From an uncultured Saprospiraceae bacterium (lineage in GTDB: Bacteria > Bacteroidota > Bacteroidia > Chitinophagales > Saprospiraceae): DNA of 32,189 nt. Made by a program: the position numbers and the translations under genes. The stretch lies in assembly GCA_937924035.1 (NCBI GenBank), contig CALDTK010000189.1, positions 1-32,189 on the forward strand, in the 5' to 3' direction. Shown here in pieces: positions 1 to 7,969 of this stretch. Positions within the stretch are counted from its first letter, which is position 1. Each line of letters opens with the position of its first letter. The notes under the pieces are model-generated. The model had not been told where the DNA came from, did no database searches, and saw only the letters and a list, made by a program, of their open reading frames with translations.

Positions 1-486
1 TTTCTGTATTCCACTCCACTTTTTAGGAGGAAATAAATTAGTATCTGCACCTATATATAAGGTGTGCGATTTCGAAGGATCTAAGCCGAAAGTTTTCACT
101 CCCCACTCACGGTGCGCATCTGTATCCCAGAGCAGATGATCTGCTCTATTAAAGTCACGTCGATCTCGCCACTTAGCATATGGTCCTCGCCACCAAAATC
201 CATCATCGATTACTCTTGTGATGTAGGTACCAATGAGGGGATCAAAAACGATAGGCTTCCCTGCCGAATACTTCCGTACGAACGTAACATCCAATCGTCT
301 AAAGGGTGGGATATAAATTACATCACACTTCTGCGCCAACGATTTAAGTTGAGCTCCTTTTGCTGTCGTACGATCACCAAACTCAAAGAGGTCAAATTGA
401 TCAGGAGCGACGGCTTTTAGTCCTGCAACTAGCACTTGAACACGGTTGTAATCAAACCCTCTGCGACCGGTGAGCAGTACCCGCAT
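1..486 (-). CDS. GT-B fold glycosyltransferase (GT4-like), N-terminal part, runs off left edge
   Basis: Reading the minus strand from an ATG at 486 gives 162 uninterrupted codons to the window edge. The ORF track misses it because the stop lies outside. The protein starts MRVLLTGRRGFDYNRVQVLV and has a segment VKTFGLDPSKSHTLYIGADT followed by NLFPP. That last stretch resembles the family-4 glycosyltransferase linker where the N-terminal Rossmann domain meets the nucleotide-sugar-binding domain (typically an FGV...I.NGVDT..F.P pattern). The donor-binding E-x7-E region would lie outside the window, so donor and acceptor cannot be predicted. It follows mtaB with only 8 bases between mtaB stop and this ATG, so the two are probably co-transcribed. 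The family call is from motif resemblance; the exact role is unknown. Confidence 0.72.
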   Translation of the reverse strand, partial: MRVLLTGRRGFDYNRVQVLVAGLKAVAPDQFDLFEFGDRTTAKGAQLKSLAQKCDVIYIPPFRRLDVTFVRKYSAGKPIVFDPLIGTYITRVIDDGFWWRGPYAKWRDRRDFNRADHLLWDTDAHREWGVKTFGLDPSKSHTLYIGADTNLFPPKKWSGIQK

Positions 487-494
487 AGTTACTT

Positions 495-1820
495 CTATGA
501 AGGATTGGAAATAGCGAGAGGACTAACATCTACCACAAGGTGCTCCTCGATAAAACCAATGAGCTCTTCTCGGCGCGGGGCTCGCACTCGAACATAATTG
601 TCCGTCCAACCGGCCATCAGGCTAGGTTCTTTGTCTACCTCCCAGAGGATAGGCCTAAAAGCACCTTGGTGTTCTGCATCAAAGGCACGGCGCTTCTTTG
701 CACTGAGTTCGGTAAGAATTGCATTTCGCCGTCTTCGCTCTTGCACAGGCACGACACCAGACATTTCTGCTGCAGGTGTGTTGTCGCGCTCGGAGTAGGT
801 AAACACGTGGAAATAACTCACTTCCATTTCCTCTAAAAAGGCAACGGTCTCATCAAATTCTTTTTGCGTTTCTCCTGGAAACCCAACAATAACATCAACC
901 CCAATACACGCATGTGGCATTCGTTTGCGAATGCGTGCAACGCGCTCGGCGTAGAGTTCTTTTTTGTAGCGACGCGCCATACGGGCTAGCGTTGCATTAC
1001 AGCCAGATTGCAGCGGCATATGAAAATGCGGCATAAAACGAGCACTTTCGCCTACTACATCTATAATTTCATCGGTACAAAGGTTCGGCTCGATGCTCGA
1101 AATACGAAAACGCGGCACTTCCGTCACTTCTTTATCGAGTGCCTTTACAAGATCGACAAAGAGCGCTTCTTTTCGAGGTCGATTGCCTTCGATCACATCT
1201 GTTCCGTTTCCAAAATCTCCGAGGTTACAGCCGGTTAAAACGATCTCACGAACACCTTGAGCCCCGAGAGTTTTGGCGGAAGCTACCGCATTAGAAACGG
1301 TATCAGAACGACTCGCTCCACGTGCTTGAGGAATCGTGCAAAACGTACACTTGTAGTCACAGCCGTCTTGGACTTTCAGAAAACTGCGGGTACGATCACC
1401 AAAGCTTGCCGAACTGACGAACGTATCTGCTTCTCGTACATCACCCGCTACCACCCAAGCCTTGCCAGAAGTTGTACTGAGTTGGTCGACATACTCAAGC
1501 AGTCTGAATTTTTCTGCAGCCCCGAGCACTAAATCAACACCTTCGATATTCGCGATCTCCTGCGGCTTGAGTTGGGCGTAACAGCCAGTCACGACAACTT
1601 GTGCTGATGGATTTTTACGCATCGCACGACGCACTTCTTGACGGCACTTCTTGTCTGCACCTTCTGTTACTGAGCAGGTATTAAGCACATAGATGTCGGC
1701 GCTTTCGCGAAAACTGACCACACCAAAACCAGCCCCCTCGAACTGTTGTCGAAGCGTAGAGGTCTCAGAGAAGTTGAGCTTGCAACCGAGGGTATGAAAT
1801 GCGACAGTGCGTGGAGTCAC
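495..1820 (-). CDS. mtaB: tRNA t6A37 methylthiotransferase MtaB
   Basis: Radical-SAM methylthiotransferase of 441 residues, the usual MtaB size. The family converts N6-threonylcarbamoyladenosine at position 37 of ANN-decoding tRNAs to the 2-methylthio form. The N-terminal UPF0004 domain shows the three cluster-binding cysteines at about residues 13 (HTLGCK), 49 (NTCSVT) and 80 (VVTGCYAQ). The radical-SAM triad is C154/C158/C161 in DGCDYKCTFC. A TRAM-like tail follows from about residue 375. HTLGCKLN near the start and the NTCSVTEGADKKCR segment fit MtaB better than MiaB or RimO. The start is GTG; no in-frame ATG lies before the first cluster cysteine. A glycosyltransferase gene follows after 8 bases. 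A possible -7 box (TACTTTTG, minus strand 1850-1843) lies just upstream, inside the preceding gene's terminator. Confidence 0.93.
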   Translation of the reverse strand: MTPRTVAFHTLGCKLNFSETSTLRQQFEGAGFGVVSFRESADIYVLNTCSVTEGADKKCRQEVRRAMRKNPSAQVVVTGCYAQLKPQEIANIEGVDLVLGAAEKFRLLEYVDQLSTTSGKAWVVAGDVREADTFVSSASFGDRTRSFLKVQDGCDYKCTFCTIPQARGASRSDTVSNAVASAKTLGAQGVREIVLTGCNLGDFGNGTDVIEGNRPRKEALFVDLVKALDKEVTEVPRFRISSIEPNLCTDEIIDVVGESARFMPHFHMPLQSGCNATLARMARRYKKELYAERVARIRKRMPHACIGVDVIVGFPGETQKEFDETVAFLEEMEVSYFHVFTYSERDNTPAAEMSGVVPVQERRRRNAILTELSAKKRRAFDAEHQGAFRPILWEVDKEPSLMAGWTDNYVRVRAPRREELIGFIEEHLVVDVSPLAISNPS

Positions 1821-1842
1821 GAAGTGGAGGTAATTGAATAAA

Positions 1843-1850
1843 CAAAAGTA
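1843..1850 (-). promoter_or_regulatory. Candidate -7 box for mtaB
   Basis: On the minus strand the bases read TACTTTTG, a full match to the Bacteroidota -7 consensus TAnnTTTG. It ends about 22 bases before the GTG of mtaB, so a transcript would have a leader of roughly 15 nt. The box overlaps the 3' arm and U-tract of the upstream terminator, and no clear -33 TTG is seen, so this is only a candidate. Confidence 0.35.
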
Positions 1851-1881
1851 GCCCTGTAAATCGGAAATTTACAGGGCTACT
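1843..1881 (-). terminator. Intrinsic terminator after the DUF2807 lipoprotein gene
   Basis: Perfect 14-bp inverted repeat: AGTAGCCCTGTAAA at 1847-1860 pairs with TTTACAGGGCTACT at 1868-1881 around a 7-nt loop. Read on the minus strand the stem is followed by TTTTGTTTATT. It lies 24 bases past the stop of the gene at 1905-2615. Confidence 0.85.
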
Positions 1882-1904
1882 AAAAATGAGGGAGACTTTA
1901 CCTC

Positions 1905-2615
1905 TTAGTTATTTCCTTTCAACTCACCTGAGCCGTCATCTTCTAAATCAACCTTTGGGCTACCATCATAAGAGATGTTGCCGCTTCCAGTAATTTTTGC
2001 TTTGAGTTCTCCGCCTACAGCGACCATAATGTTACCACTGCTCTTAGTTGTTGCTTTAGCTTTATCAACGACAAGCCCTGAGGCATTGATATCACCCGAT
2101 CCATTTGTTTCTGCATCAAGTTTTTTGCCTCGGCCTTCAAGTAAGATATCGCCTGAACTACTGACTTTGGCTTCGTAATCCTCGTAATTGAGACCGGTAA
2201 GGCTAATGTCGCCCGAGCTCGATACGCTTAGTTTTAGGTTATCACCCGAAAAGCCTGAACCTGAAATAGACCCAGAACTATTGGTTGTTGCTGATTTTAG
2301 CTGCGGAATTGTAATCAATACGTAGGTGTCTTCCGTCATGCTCACATTGCCTTCGATATCGATGGTAAGTGTCTCTCCCTTTATAGTTGTTTTCAAAACT
2401 GGTTGGATATTAGCCTGAGCGTGCACAACGATTTTTTGCGATTCTCCTGAAATCACTTCTGCTCGAACACTCGAGCTTAAGACAATTTCATTTACAGCAG
2501 TAAGCATTCGCTCATCTTTGATTATAGGCCCTTCTCCATTGACTCCTTTTATGGAACCACAAGCAATAAAGGTTGCTAGAGCAGCGAATACACAGAGGTA
2601 GTTGATCAGTTTCAT
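1905..2615 (-). CDS. DUF2807 (GIN-domain) lipoprotein
   Basis: A 236-residue protein with a lipoprotein signal peptide: MKLINYLCVFAALATFIAC ends in a lipobox-like FIAC, cysteine about residue 19. The rest is a chain of short turns, SSGDI, NGSGDI, SSGNI, GSGNI and DGSGEL, spaced about 20 residues apart. This is the signature of the DUF2807 head GIN domain, predicted to form a right-handed beta-solenoid and common in Bacteroidota. The molecular function of the family is unknown; a cell-envelope location is inferred from the lipobox. It lies 75 bases after the aldo/keto reductase stop on the same strand and ends in its own strong terminator, so it may be the last gene of a two-gene unit or have its own promoter. 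Confidence 0.85.
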   Translation of the reverse strand: MKLINYLCVFAALATFIACGSIKGVNGEGPIIKDERMLTAVNEIVLSSSVRAEVISGESQKIVVHAQANIQPVLKTTIKGETLTIDIEGNVSMTEDTYVLITIPQLKSATTNSSGSISGSGFSGDNLKLSVSSSGDISLTGLNYEDYEAKVSSSGDILLEGRGKKLDAETNGSGDINASGLVVDKAKATTKSSGNIMVAVGGELKAKITGSGNISYDGSPKVDLEDDGSGELKGNN

Positions 2616-2690
2616 ACCGTTAAGAACAGCAACAAATCGTGAATTGTGTCCGCCTCGAACTGAAAGTTGCCCACATTTACTTTATTCCTA

Positions 2691-3515
2691 CTAAAAATCA
2701 AAGTTGCGTGGATCAGGACCAAAACGTCCTTCTTCTCGATTCAAACCATCGATTAGTTGCATATCAGCTGATGTTAACTCAAAGTCTAGGACATCGAAGT
2801 TCTGTTGAATTCGCCCTTGATTGACGCTCTTAGGTATGGTGATCACTCCACATTGAAGGTCCCAACGTAAGAGTATTTGTGCAGCCGTTTTTTTGTACTT
2901 CTCCGCTAGCATAGCAAATACAGGTTCTTCCTTAAAATGGCCCTGCATAAGCGGACTCCAAGCGGTGATTTTGATATCATGTTTTGCACAAAAATCGATG
3001 ACGTCTCGCTGCTGGTTGTAGGGGTGAAACTCGATCTGATTGACTGCTGGAACCACATTACTGTTTGCGATCAATTCTTCTAGATGCTCGGGCATGTAGT
3101 TGCTTACGCCGATGGACTTCACCAAGCCTTCTTTCTGAAATTGCTCGAGCTCTTTCCAAGCCTTAAGACCGCCATCTACGTGCCAGTGCAATAGGTACAA
3201 GTCAGCATGATCAAGCTTGAGTTTTTCGAGACTCGTCTCTAGCGCCTTTCGTGCGTTTCCTCCGCGGATGTCATCGTTCCACAGCTTAGTGGTCACAAAA
3301 ACTTCATCTCTTGAGAGGCCAGCGTTTTTCAAACCCTGCCCTACACCTTCTTCATTTTTGTAAATAGCTGCAGTATCGATGTGTCGGTATCCTTCTTTGA
3401 GGGCCCATTCTACAGCTTTGACTTCGTCACCACCTTTACTTTGCCAGACACCAAGTCCGATTTGAGGCATTTGATTTCCGTCGTTGAGTGTGATCTTGGG
3501 AGCGTGGGTAGACAT
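2691..3515 (-). CDS. Aldo/keto reductase (2,5-diketogluconate reductase-like)
   Basis: A 274-residue protein covering the whole AKR TIM barrel. The catalytic tetrad is visible: Asp47 in HIDTA, Tyr52 in AAIYKNE, Lys77 in TTKLW and His110 in LLHWH. Further family marks are MPQIGLGVWQ at the N-terminus, KSIGVSNY, NQIEFHPYNQQ, AWSPLMQG and the NADPH-binding IPKSVNQGRIQQN. Such enzymes reduce aldehydes and ketones with NADPH in the cytoplasm. The length and motifs are closest to the bacterial DkgA/YtbE-type group, but the natural substrate cannot be read from the sequence. No defects are seen. Confidence 0.93.
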   Translation of the reverse strand: MSTHAPKITLNDGNQMPQIGLGVWQSKGGDEVKAVEWALKEGYRHIDTAAIYKNEEGVGQGLKNAGLSRDEVFVTTKLWNDDIRGGNARKALETSLEKLKLDHADLYLLHWHVDGGLKAWKELEQFQKEGLVKSIGVSNYMPEHLEELIANSNVVPAVNQIEFHPYNQQRDVIDFCAKHDIKITAWSPLMQGHFKEEPVFAMLAEKYKKTAAQILLRWDLQCGVITIPKSVNQGRIQQNFDVLDFELTSADMQLIDGLNREEGRFGPDPRNFDF

Positions 3516-3617
3516 AGTTTGGCGTTTTTAGGAATAACCAGTTTCGTCGCTCACATGTTTGCCGCAGTCTAAACTCTTTTAAAATTGAGGAGGCTTTTGA
3601 GCAGTAATTTGAGAGGC

Positions 3618-3641
3618 GCAGGGATGCAGGGATGCAGGGAT
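3618..3641. repeat. Tandem repeat GCAGGGAT x3
   Basis: Three perfect head-to-tail copies of the 8-mer GCAGGGAT at 3618-3625, 3626-3633 and 3634-3641, followed by a T-run. An 8-bp unit is a typical slippage-prone microsatellite and sits in a non-coding stretch. Confidence 0.9.
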
Positions 3642-3665
3642 TTTTTGAGATTGCTTAAAGTTATT

Positions 3666-3706
3666 CTGTTCGTATAGACACGTTCACCCGAACACATGTT
3701 TTTTGA
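3666..3706 (+). repeat. 41-bp direct repeat, copy 1
   Basis: Starts CTGTTCGTATAGACACG and ends in ATGTTTTTTGA. It matches copy 2 at 3724-3764 with two substitutions and no gap. Each copy has inner inverted parts, TGTTCG...CGAACA and GTTC-ACCC-GAAC, followed by T6. It could be a pair of regulator sites or a weak hairpin element; function unknown. Confidence 0.85.
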
Positions 3707-3723
3707 TTCCGACCAAAGCCAAG

Positions 3724-3764
3724 CTGTTCGTATACACACGTTCACCCGAACACACGTTTTTTGA
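3724..3764 (+). repeat. 41-bp direct repeat, copy 2
   Basis: Second copy, 58 bp downstream of the first, starting CTGTTCGTATACACACG and ending in ACGTTTTTTGA. It lies 64 bases before the helicase ATG. Confidence 0.85.
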
Positions 3765-3828
3765 GCGAAATTCTTCTCCCTTGTATCCCTATTCATAGAT
3801 TGCCATTCCGCTTACCTTCACACACACT

Positions 3829-6800
3829 ATGTCAAAGCTCCAGGTCACCGCAGCCTTCAAAGAAACCCTCGACACCCTCAACGACGAACAGCGTCAAGCC
3901 GTAGAAGGAATTCAAGGACCTTGGATTGTGCTCGCTGGACCTGGCACTGGCAAAACACACATGCTGGCCGCCAGAATTGGAAACATCTTGATGAAGGAAC
4001 AGGTAGAGCCGCGCAACATCTTGTGCCTCACCTTCACCAATGCTGGCGTAAAAGCAATGCGCGATCGCCTAGTCAAATTTATAGGATCAGCAGGTAGCAG
4101 AGTTGAAGTCAGCACCTTCCACTCCTTCGCCTCAAAAGTGATCGAGGACAATCCACATCTCTTCGATTACATGGACTGGGAATTGGCCGATGATCTCGAC
4201 AAGCGTCGCCTCATAAATGCCGTAATTGATCAGCTTCCGCCAAAACATATCTTACGTGGACCGCACCACGAACCCTACAGTTTTGGAAAAGACCTCCTTT
4301 GGCTCTTCGGACTGATGCAACAAGAACGCTGGACGCCCGCTACCGTCATCGAAGCTGCAGAGCGTCGTATCGAAGAAGCTCCACACATCTTCGTCTACAA
4401 GAAAAAATACAAAGAATTCGCTGCTGGTGATCCTAAACCACACGAGGTTGAAAAGGAAACCGAGCGAATGACCAAGCTCATCGCTGGCGCAAAACTCTTC
4501 GAAGATTACACCGCTGAAAAACGAAAGCGTAGTCTCTACGATTACGGTGATCAACTCGCCTGGCTTTTCGAAAAACTAGACACTTCGGAAATGCTGCGCA
4601 TACAATTGCAGGAGCAGTATCAGTACATCCTCGTCGATGAGTATCAGGATACGAACGGTCTTCAAAACGACATCCTCACCCTCCTTGCCGAAGACGAAAA
4701 TCCGAATCTCTTTGTGGTCGGCGACGACGACCAGTCCATCTATGAGTTTCAAGGAGCTCGGGTAGAAAGTCTTCGTGAACTCGTAGACCGATACCGCAGC
4801 CATATCAGCGTAGCAGTGCTCCGCCAAAACTATCGTTCACACCAGGCTATCCTCGATGCAGCCGAAGATGTGATCAGCGAAAACAAAAGTCGACTCACCG
4901 AGATCGCTGGCAACCCCTTGAACAAGCACCTCACGGAAGCGTCTCGTTTTGCCGAAAGGCCACTACCAGCAATCGTCAACTACCCTACTTCACTCGCACA
5001 AGCATACGGGGTCGCACAACAGATTAAAACATGGCTTGACGCAGGAACGCCTGCCGATGAGATCGGGGTCATCTATCGTAAGCACTCTCAGTCAGCACGG
5101 CTCATTGATATGCTCGAGCGTTTGGACATACCGTACCGCTTGCAACGAAGCATCAACGTACTCGAGTTACCGCTGATTCGACGCTTACACTTGGCACTTC
5201 ATTTCATCGCCAACTTGCGATCTGATCGTCCTGTCGATAACCAACAGGCGTTTGAATTCCTTCTCGTTCCTGCCATTGGAATCAGTCCTATCGAATTATT
5301 TGAAGTCAATAACTATCGCTTCACAGATTCACAACGAGTGCAGTCTTGGAGGCTCCTCCTTTCTCGTCCAGAATTATTGGAAGGAGAGAATGTCCCGATC
5401 AGTAATCCTCAGCGATATAAGGATGCGGCGGCCTTACTTAATGAGCTTGGGAATTTGGTCGAGCGATTACCTCTGCCAAAGGTCATCCAGCAAGTTGCTC
5501 AGCGTACAGGCCTTCTTCGCGAGGCAATTGCAGGAGATGAAAAAGCGCTCAATCTTGAAGCGCTTGATCAACTTGTACGTGATGCACAATCACGCATTCG
5601 AAAAGAACCAGGTCTGACGCTAGAAGGTCTATGTAACACATGGGATGAACTCAATGCCTACGACATGCCGCTTTCATTGGTCAAGCAAGCAGACACCCGT
5701 GCGGCCGTAAGTTTAATGACGGCACACTCGGCCAAGGGTTTAGAGTTTGATCGCGTCATCATGTACGATGTCACGCGTCGTGCATGGGATTCTAAGCGGG
5801 GCATCCCTCACAAGTTTAGCCTACCGCCAGAGCTCAGTCACCAGACCGATTTTGATGCGGAAGAATCTAACCGACGCCTCTTCTACGTTGCCCTTACGCG
5901 CGCTCGAAAAGAAGTGATCATGAGTGTGCCGCTCGAAAATGAAAGCGGTAGACCCGAAAGTAAAAGTGACTCAGCCGAGCTGATGCTCACCAATCGCTTG
6001 GCAAAAGAACGTGATGCTGAGATAGATGACGAAGAGCTATTGGGAGGTATTGAAGACCTCTTCGAACAAGAACTTCCGCCTCCCGCACCCCCTTTAGATC
6101 CAGCTTCCGCCAAAACCCGTTGGGAGGATCTCGACTTGACACTTGGTGCTGCGACGCAGTTCAATCGCTGTAAAGTCGGCTTCTATTACCAGTATGTAAG
6201 TGAGGTCCCTCGTACGAAGCGTAGTATTGATCGGTTCAGAGGTGCGCTCCACAAAACTCTCCAAGAGTATTACCGTCAGGCCCTCAATCCTGAGCAACTC
6301 CGTTTTGGATCTTTGGAAGAATTACTTGCGCTTTGGTCCTATCAAATTGGTCGTGAGCGTGCAGGCTTACTGGATGATGAGTTTGTGCAGTACGAGGAAG
6401 AAGGTGAAGTGACCCTTCGTAACTGGTACAATAGCGAAGCTGATCCGCTTTCACTCAATGTGAAAATTGAACGTTCGATCGCGGTCACTACTGGAAACGA
6501 TCTTCCGCTAAAAGGACGCATCGACCGTATTGACATCGATCCTCAAACAACACTCGGCATCCCTGTCGACTATAAGTTTGGTGAGCCACGTGAGATCAAG
6601 TTTAGTCTCGACAAAAAGACGGGTCGCAACAGAAACATCGACAACCGCGATTGGCGACAACTCGCATTCTATGCCATCCTCATACGAGATGGTATGCAGC
6701 GTGGCAGTCTCCCTAGCAAAGGCAAACTCATTTACCTCAGCCCGAAATCAACTGCCGTAGTAGAAGTCCCGTTGGATCCAGAAGACGTCAAGGTGTTCGA

Positions 6801-6978
6801 AGAGGAATTATACGAGACCTTTCACGCCATCCTCAAAGCAGACGATTTCTCAGGTTGCCACGAAGATCCTGACACCTCAGATCACGACAAGATGAATTGT
6901 GCTTGGTGTGCCTTTCACTACTTGAAGCGCAATGCTGGTGATTTGGTAACGGAGGAAGTTGAGGCGTTGGATGATTAA
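3829..6978 (+). CDS. UvrD/Rep-type (SF1A) DNA helicase fused to a PD-(D/E)XK nuclease domain
   Basis: A 1049-residue ATP-dependent helicase-nuclease. SF1A motifs in order: LNDEQRQAV (Q motif, ~18), Walker A GPGTGKT (37-43), LTFTNAG, STFHSFA, Walker B DEYQDTN (~269), GDDDQSIYEFQGA (~298), NYRSH (~335), TAHSAKGLEFD (~631) and YVALTRARKE (~686). The C-terminal ~270 residues carry a RecB/Cas4-like nuclease fold: RGALHKTLQEYY (~801), then GRIDRIDID followed by VDYKFG, the D...(E/D)-x-K pattern (~896-914). Cys782 (FNRCK) and Cys1010, Cys1024 and Cys1027 are spaced like the 4Fe-4S staple of AddB and Cas4 nucleases. This architecture points to double-strand-break end processing or general repair. It is a single gene with no visible partner. 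The ATG is followed directly by the helicase domain. Confidence 0.92.
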   Translation: MSKLQVTAAFKETLDTLNDEQRQAVEGIQGPWIVLAGPGTGKTHMLAARIGNILMKEQVEPRNILCLTFTNAGVKAMRDRLVKFIGSAGSRVEVSTFHSFASKVIEDNPHLFDYMDWELADDLDKRRLINAVIDQLPPKHILRGPHHEPYSFGKDLLWLFGLMQQERWTPATVIEAAERRIEEAPHIFVYKKKYKEFAAGDPKPHEVEKETERMTKLIAGAKLFEDYTAEKRKRSLYDYGDQLAWLFEKLDTSEMLRIQLQEQYQYILVDEYQDTNGLQNDILTLLAEDENPNLFVVGDDDQSIYEFQGARVESLRELVDRYRSHISVAVLRQNYRSHQAILDAAEDVISENKSRLTEIAGNPLNKHLTEASRFAERPLPAIVNYPTSLAQAYGVAQQIKTWLDAGTPADEIGVIYRKHSQSARLIDMLERLDIPYRLQRSINVLELPLIRRLHLALHFIANLRSDRPVDNQQAFEFLLVPAIGISPIELFEVNNYRFTDSQRVQSWRLLLSRPELLEGENVPISNPQRYKDAAALLNELGNLVERLPLPKVIQQVAQRTGLLREAIAGDEKALNLEALDQLVRDAQSRIRKEPGLTLEGLCNTWDELNAYDMPLSLVKQADTRAAVSLMTAHSAKGLEFDRVIMYDVTRRAWDSKRGIPHKFSLPPELSHQTDFDAEESNRRLFYVALTRARKEVIMSVPLENESGRPESKSDSAELMLTNRLAKERDAEIDDEELLGGIEDLFEQELPPPAPPLDPASAKTRWEDLDLTLGAATQFNRCKVGFYYQYVSEVPRTKRSIDRFRGALHKTLQEYYRQALNPEQLRFGSLEELLALWSYQIGRERAGLLDDEFVQYEEEGEVTLRNWYNSEADPLSLNVKIERSIAVTTGNDLPLKGRIDRIDIDPQTTLGIPVDYKFGEPREIKFSLDKKTGRNRNIDNRDWRQLAFYAILIRDGMQRGSLPSKGKLIYLSPKSTAVVEVPLDPEDVKVFEEELYETFHAILKADDFSGCHEDPDTSDHDKMNCAWCAFHYLKRNAGDLVTEEVEALDD

Positions 6979-7036
6979 ATAGCCGACTTTCTGGTATTAA
7001 AATGATAGTATCTATAGATTTAAGTTTAGTTATTCC

Positions 7037-7861
7037 TCACTTATTTGAAGGAGGCAGATACTGCCAAGATTCGCTTATCAAAACCATCTTTGAATCGAAT
7101 TTTTCTAACTTCATCCGGTTTTCACCTGGAGGATAGCTGTATCTTGCAATAGCATATTTATCTTCAGAAAAGATATCGACTATCCCGGTCAACTCCATAT
7201 TTTTATCCAGAAATCTTGTCTCTATCAATTTCTTTCTTTCAGAAGTCAAATATTCATCGCTTCGATAAGCCACGTTTTCAGATACTACCAATTCTCCGCT
7301 ATGGGTGTACTCACTTGCTATAACGACTCTACTACTATCCTCGTATGCAAATCTAGTAATAGCTTTCTCTCCAATACGATCAAAGGTTTCCCCATACATC
7401 CTCTCTTCTAATAACTCCCCTTTAAAATTGTACTTAAATTCAATCTTCGAAAACGAGATCACAGGCTCCTCATTAATTCCCAAATACTCTTCCTTCGTCA
7501 CCCTGTCTTTGTCATCATAGTAGATCCTAATCACTGGAGGCCAATCACTAAAATGCAGAGCGCCTTCCCTATTAAAATATCTTCTTTGAACTTCCCTATT
7601 CTTATCATCGTACTTGTACTCCGTGAGCGCTATACCCCAAACATCCTCTTCAATCGCACCATCCTTATCGAAAGGAATAACATACTTAACCAAGCTATCT
7701 TTATCTAGATACCTAATTACGTAGGCATTCCAATCATTACTTCCCATTTCTTCGACAAACGAGCCTTCTAGCTCATTCTTCAATGAATCTAAATTCATCT
7801 GGCACAGAGCTGCCTGCTGAATCAAAGTGAATATTGCAATAAATAACAAGTAATTTTTCAT
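7037..7861 (-). CDS. Secreted hypothetical protein with YD-like repeats
   Basis: A 274-residue protein with a clear signal peptide (MKNYLLFIAIFTLIQQAALC then Q). The mature part has about four imperfect ~33-residue repeats: TEYKYDDKNREVQRRYF, IRIYYDDKDRVTKEEY, IEFKYNFKGELLEERMY and TRFAYEDSSRVVIASEY. The pattern aromatic-x-Y-(D/E/N)-x-x-x-(R/L)-x-x-x-x-x-Y resembles YD/RHS-type or YwqK-like beta-hairpin repeats in Bacteroidota exported proteins. No enzyme motif is seen and I do not assign a function. It is convergent with the helicase gene (58 bases between stops) and is transcribed away from the atp terminator, so it probably has its own promoter. Confidence 0.75.
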   Translation of the reverse strand: MKNYLLFIAIFTLIQQAALCQMNLDSLKNELEGSFVEEMGSNDWNAYVIRYLDKDSLVKYVIPFDKDGAIEEDVWGIALTEYKYDDKNREVQRRYFNREGALHFSDWPPVIRIYYDDKDRVTKEEYLGINEEPVISFSKIEFKYNFKGELLEERMYGETFDRIGEKAITRFAYEDSSRVVIASEYTHSGELVVSENVAYRSDEYLTSERKKLIETRFLDKNMELTGIVDIFSEDKYAIARYSYPPGENRMKLEKFDSKMVLISESWQYLPPSNK

Positions 7862-7877
7862 GACAATTTATTTATGC

Positions 7878-7894
7878 TACCCTAAGATAGGGTA
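7878..7894. promoter_or_regulatory. Palindrome overlapping the likely promoter of the YD-repeat protein gene
   Basis: Inverted repeat TACCCTA-aga-TAGGGTA lies 17-33 bases upstream of the ATG at 7861. On the minus strand its centre reads TATCTTAG, a one-mismatch match to TAnnTTTG, with a TTTTG about 15 bases upstream. The layout suits an operator over a promoter, but a 5'-leader hairpin is equally possible. Confidence 0.4.
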
Positions 7895-7910
7895 ACGTAT
7901 CAACCAAAAC

Positions 7911-7947
7911 CAAAAAGCCCCCACAACCATAAGTCGTGAGGGCTCTT
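7911..7947 (-). terminator. Intrinsic terminator of the atp operon
   Basis: On the minus strand AGCCCTCACGAC pairs with GTTGTGGGGGCT (12 bp, two G-U pairs, 5-nt loop) and is followed by TTTTTGG. Arms are 7933-7944 and 7916-7927. It lies about 25 bases past the atpG stop. Confidence 0.85.
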
Positions 7948-7969
7948 TAATTATCCAAGGGAGTATAAG

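Larger units (their letters stand above)
3516..3828. other. 313-bp intergenic region between divergent genes, with short repeats
   Basis: No convincing gene. The 75-codon minus-strand ORF here (3569-3796) simply spells out the repeats. The region holds three tandem copies of GCAGGGAT and two 41-bp direct repeats, listed separately. Promoters for the divergent aldo/keto reductase and helicase genes should lie here, but I see no clear TTG/TAnnTTTG pair. Confidence 0.6.

Noticed and set aside
112-420. Plus-strand ORF of 102 aa
   Set aside because: It is antisense to the clear glycosyltransferase frame on the minus strand and has no family features.
3569-3796. Minus-strand ORF of 75 aa in the helicase upstream region
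   Set aside because: It merely translates the 41-bp repeats and the GCAGGGAT microsatellite; composition is not protein-like.
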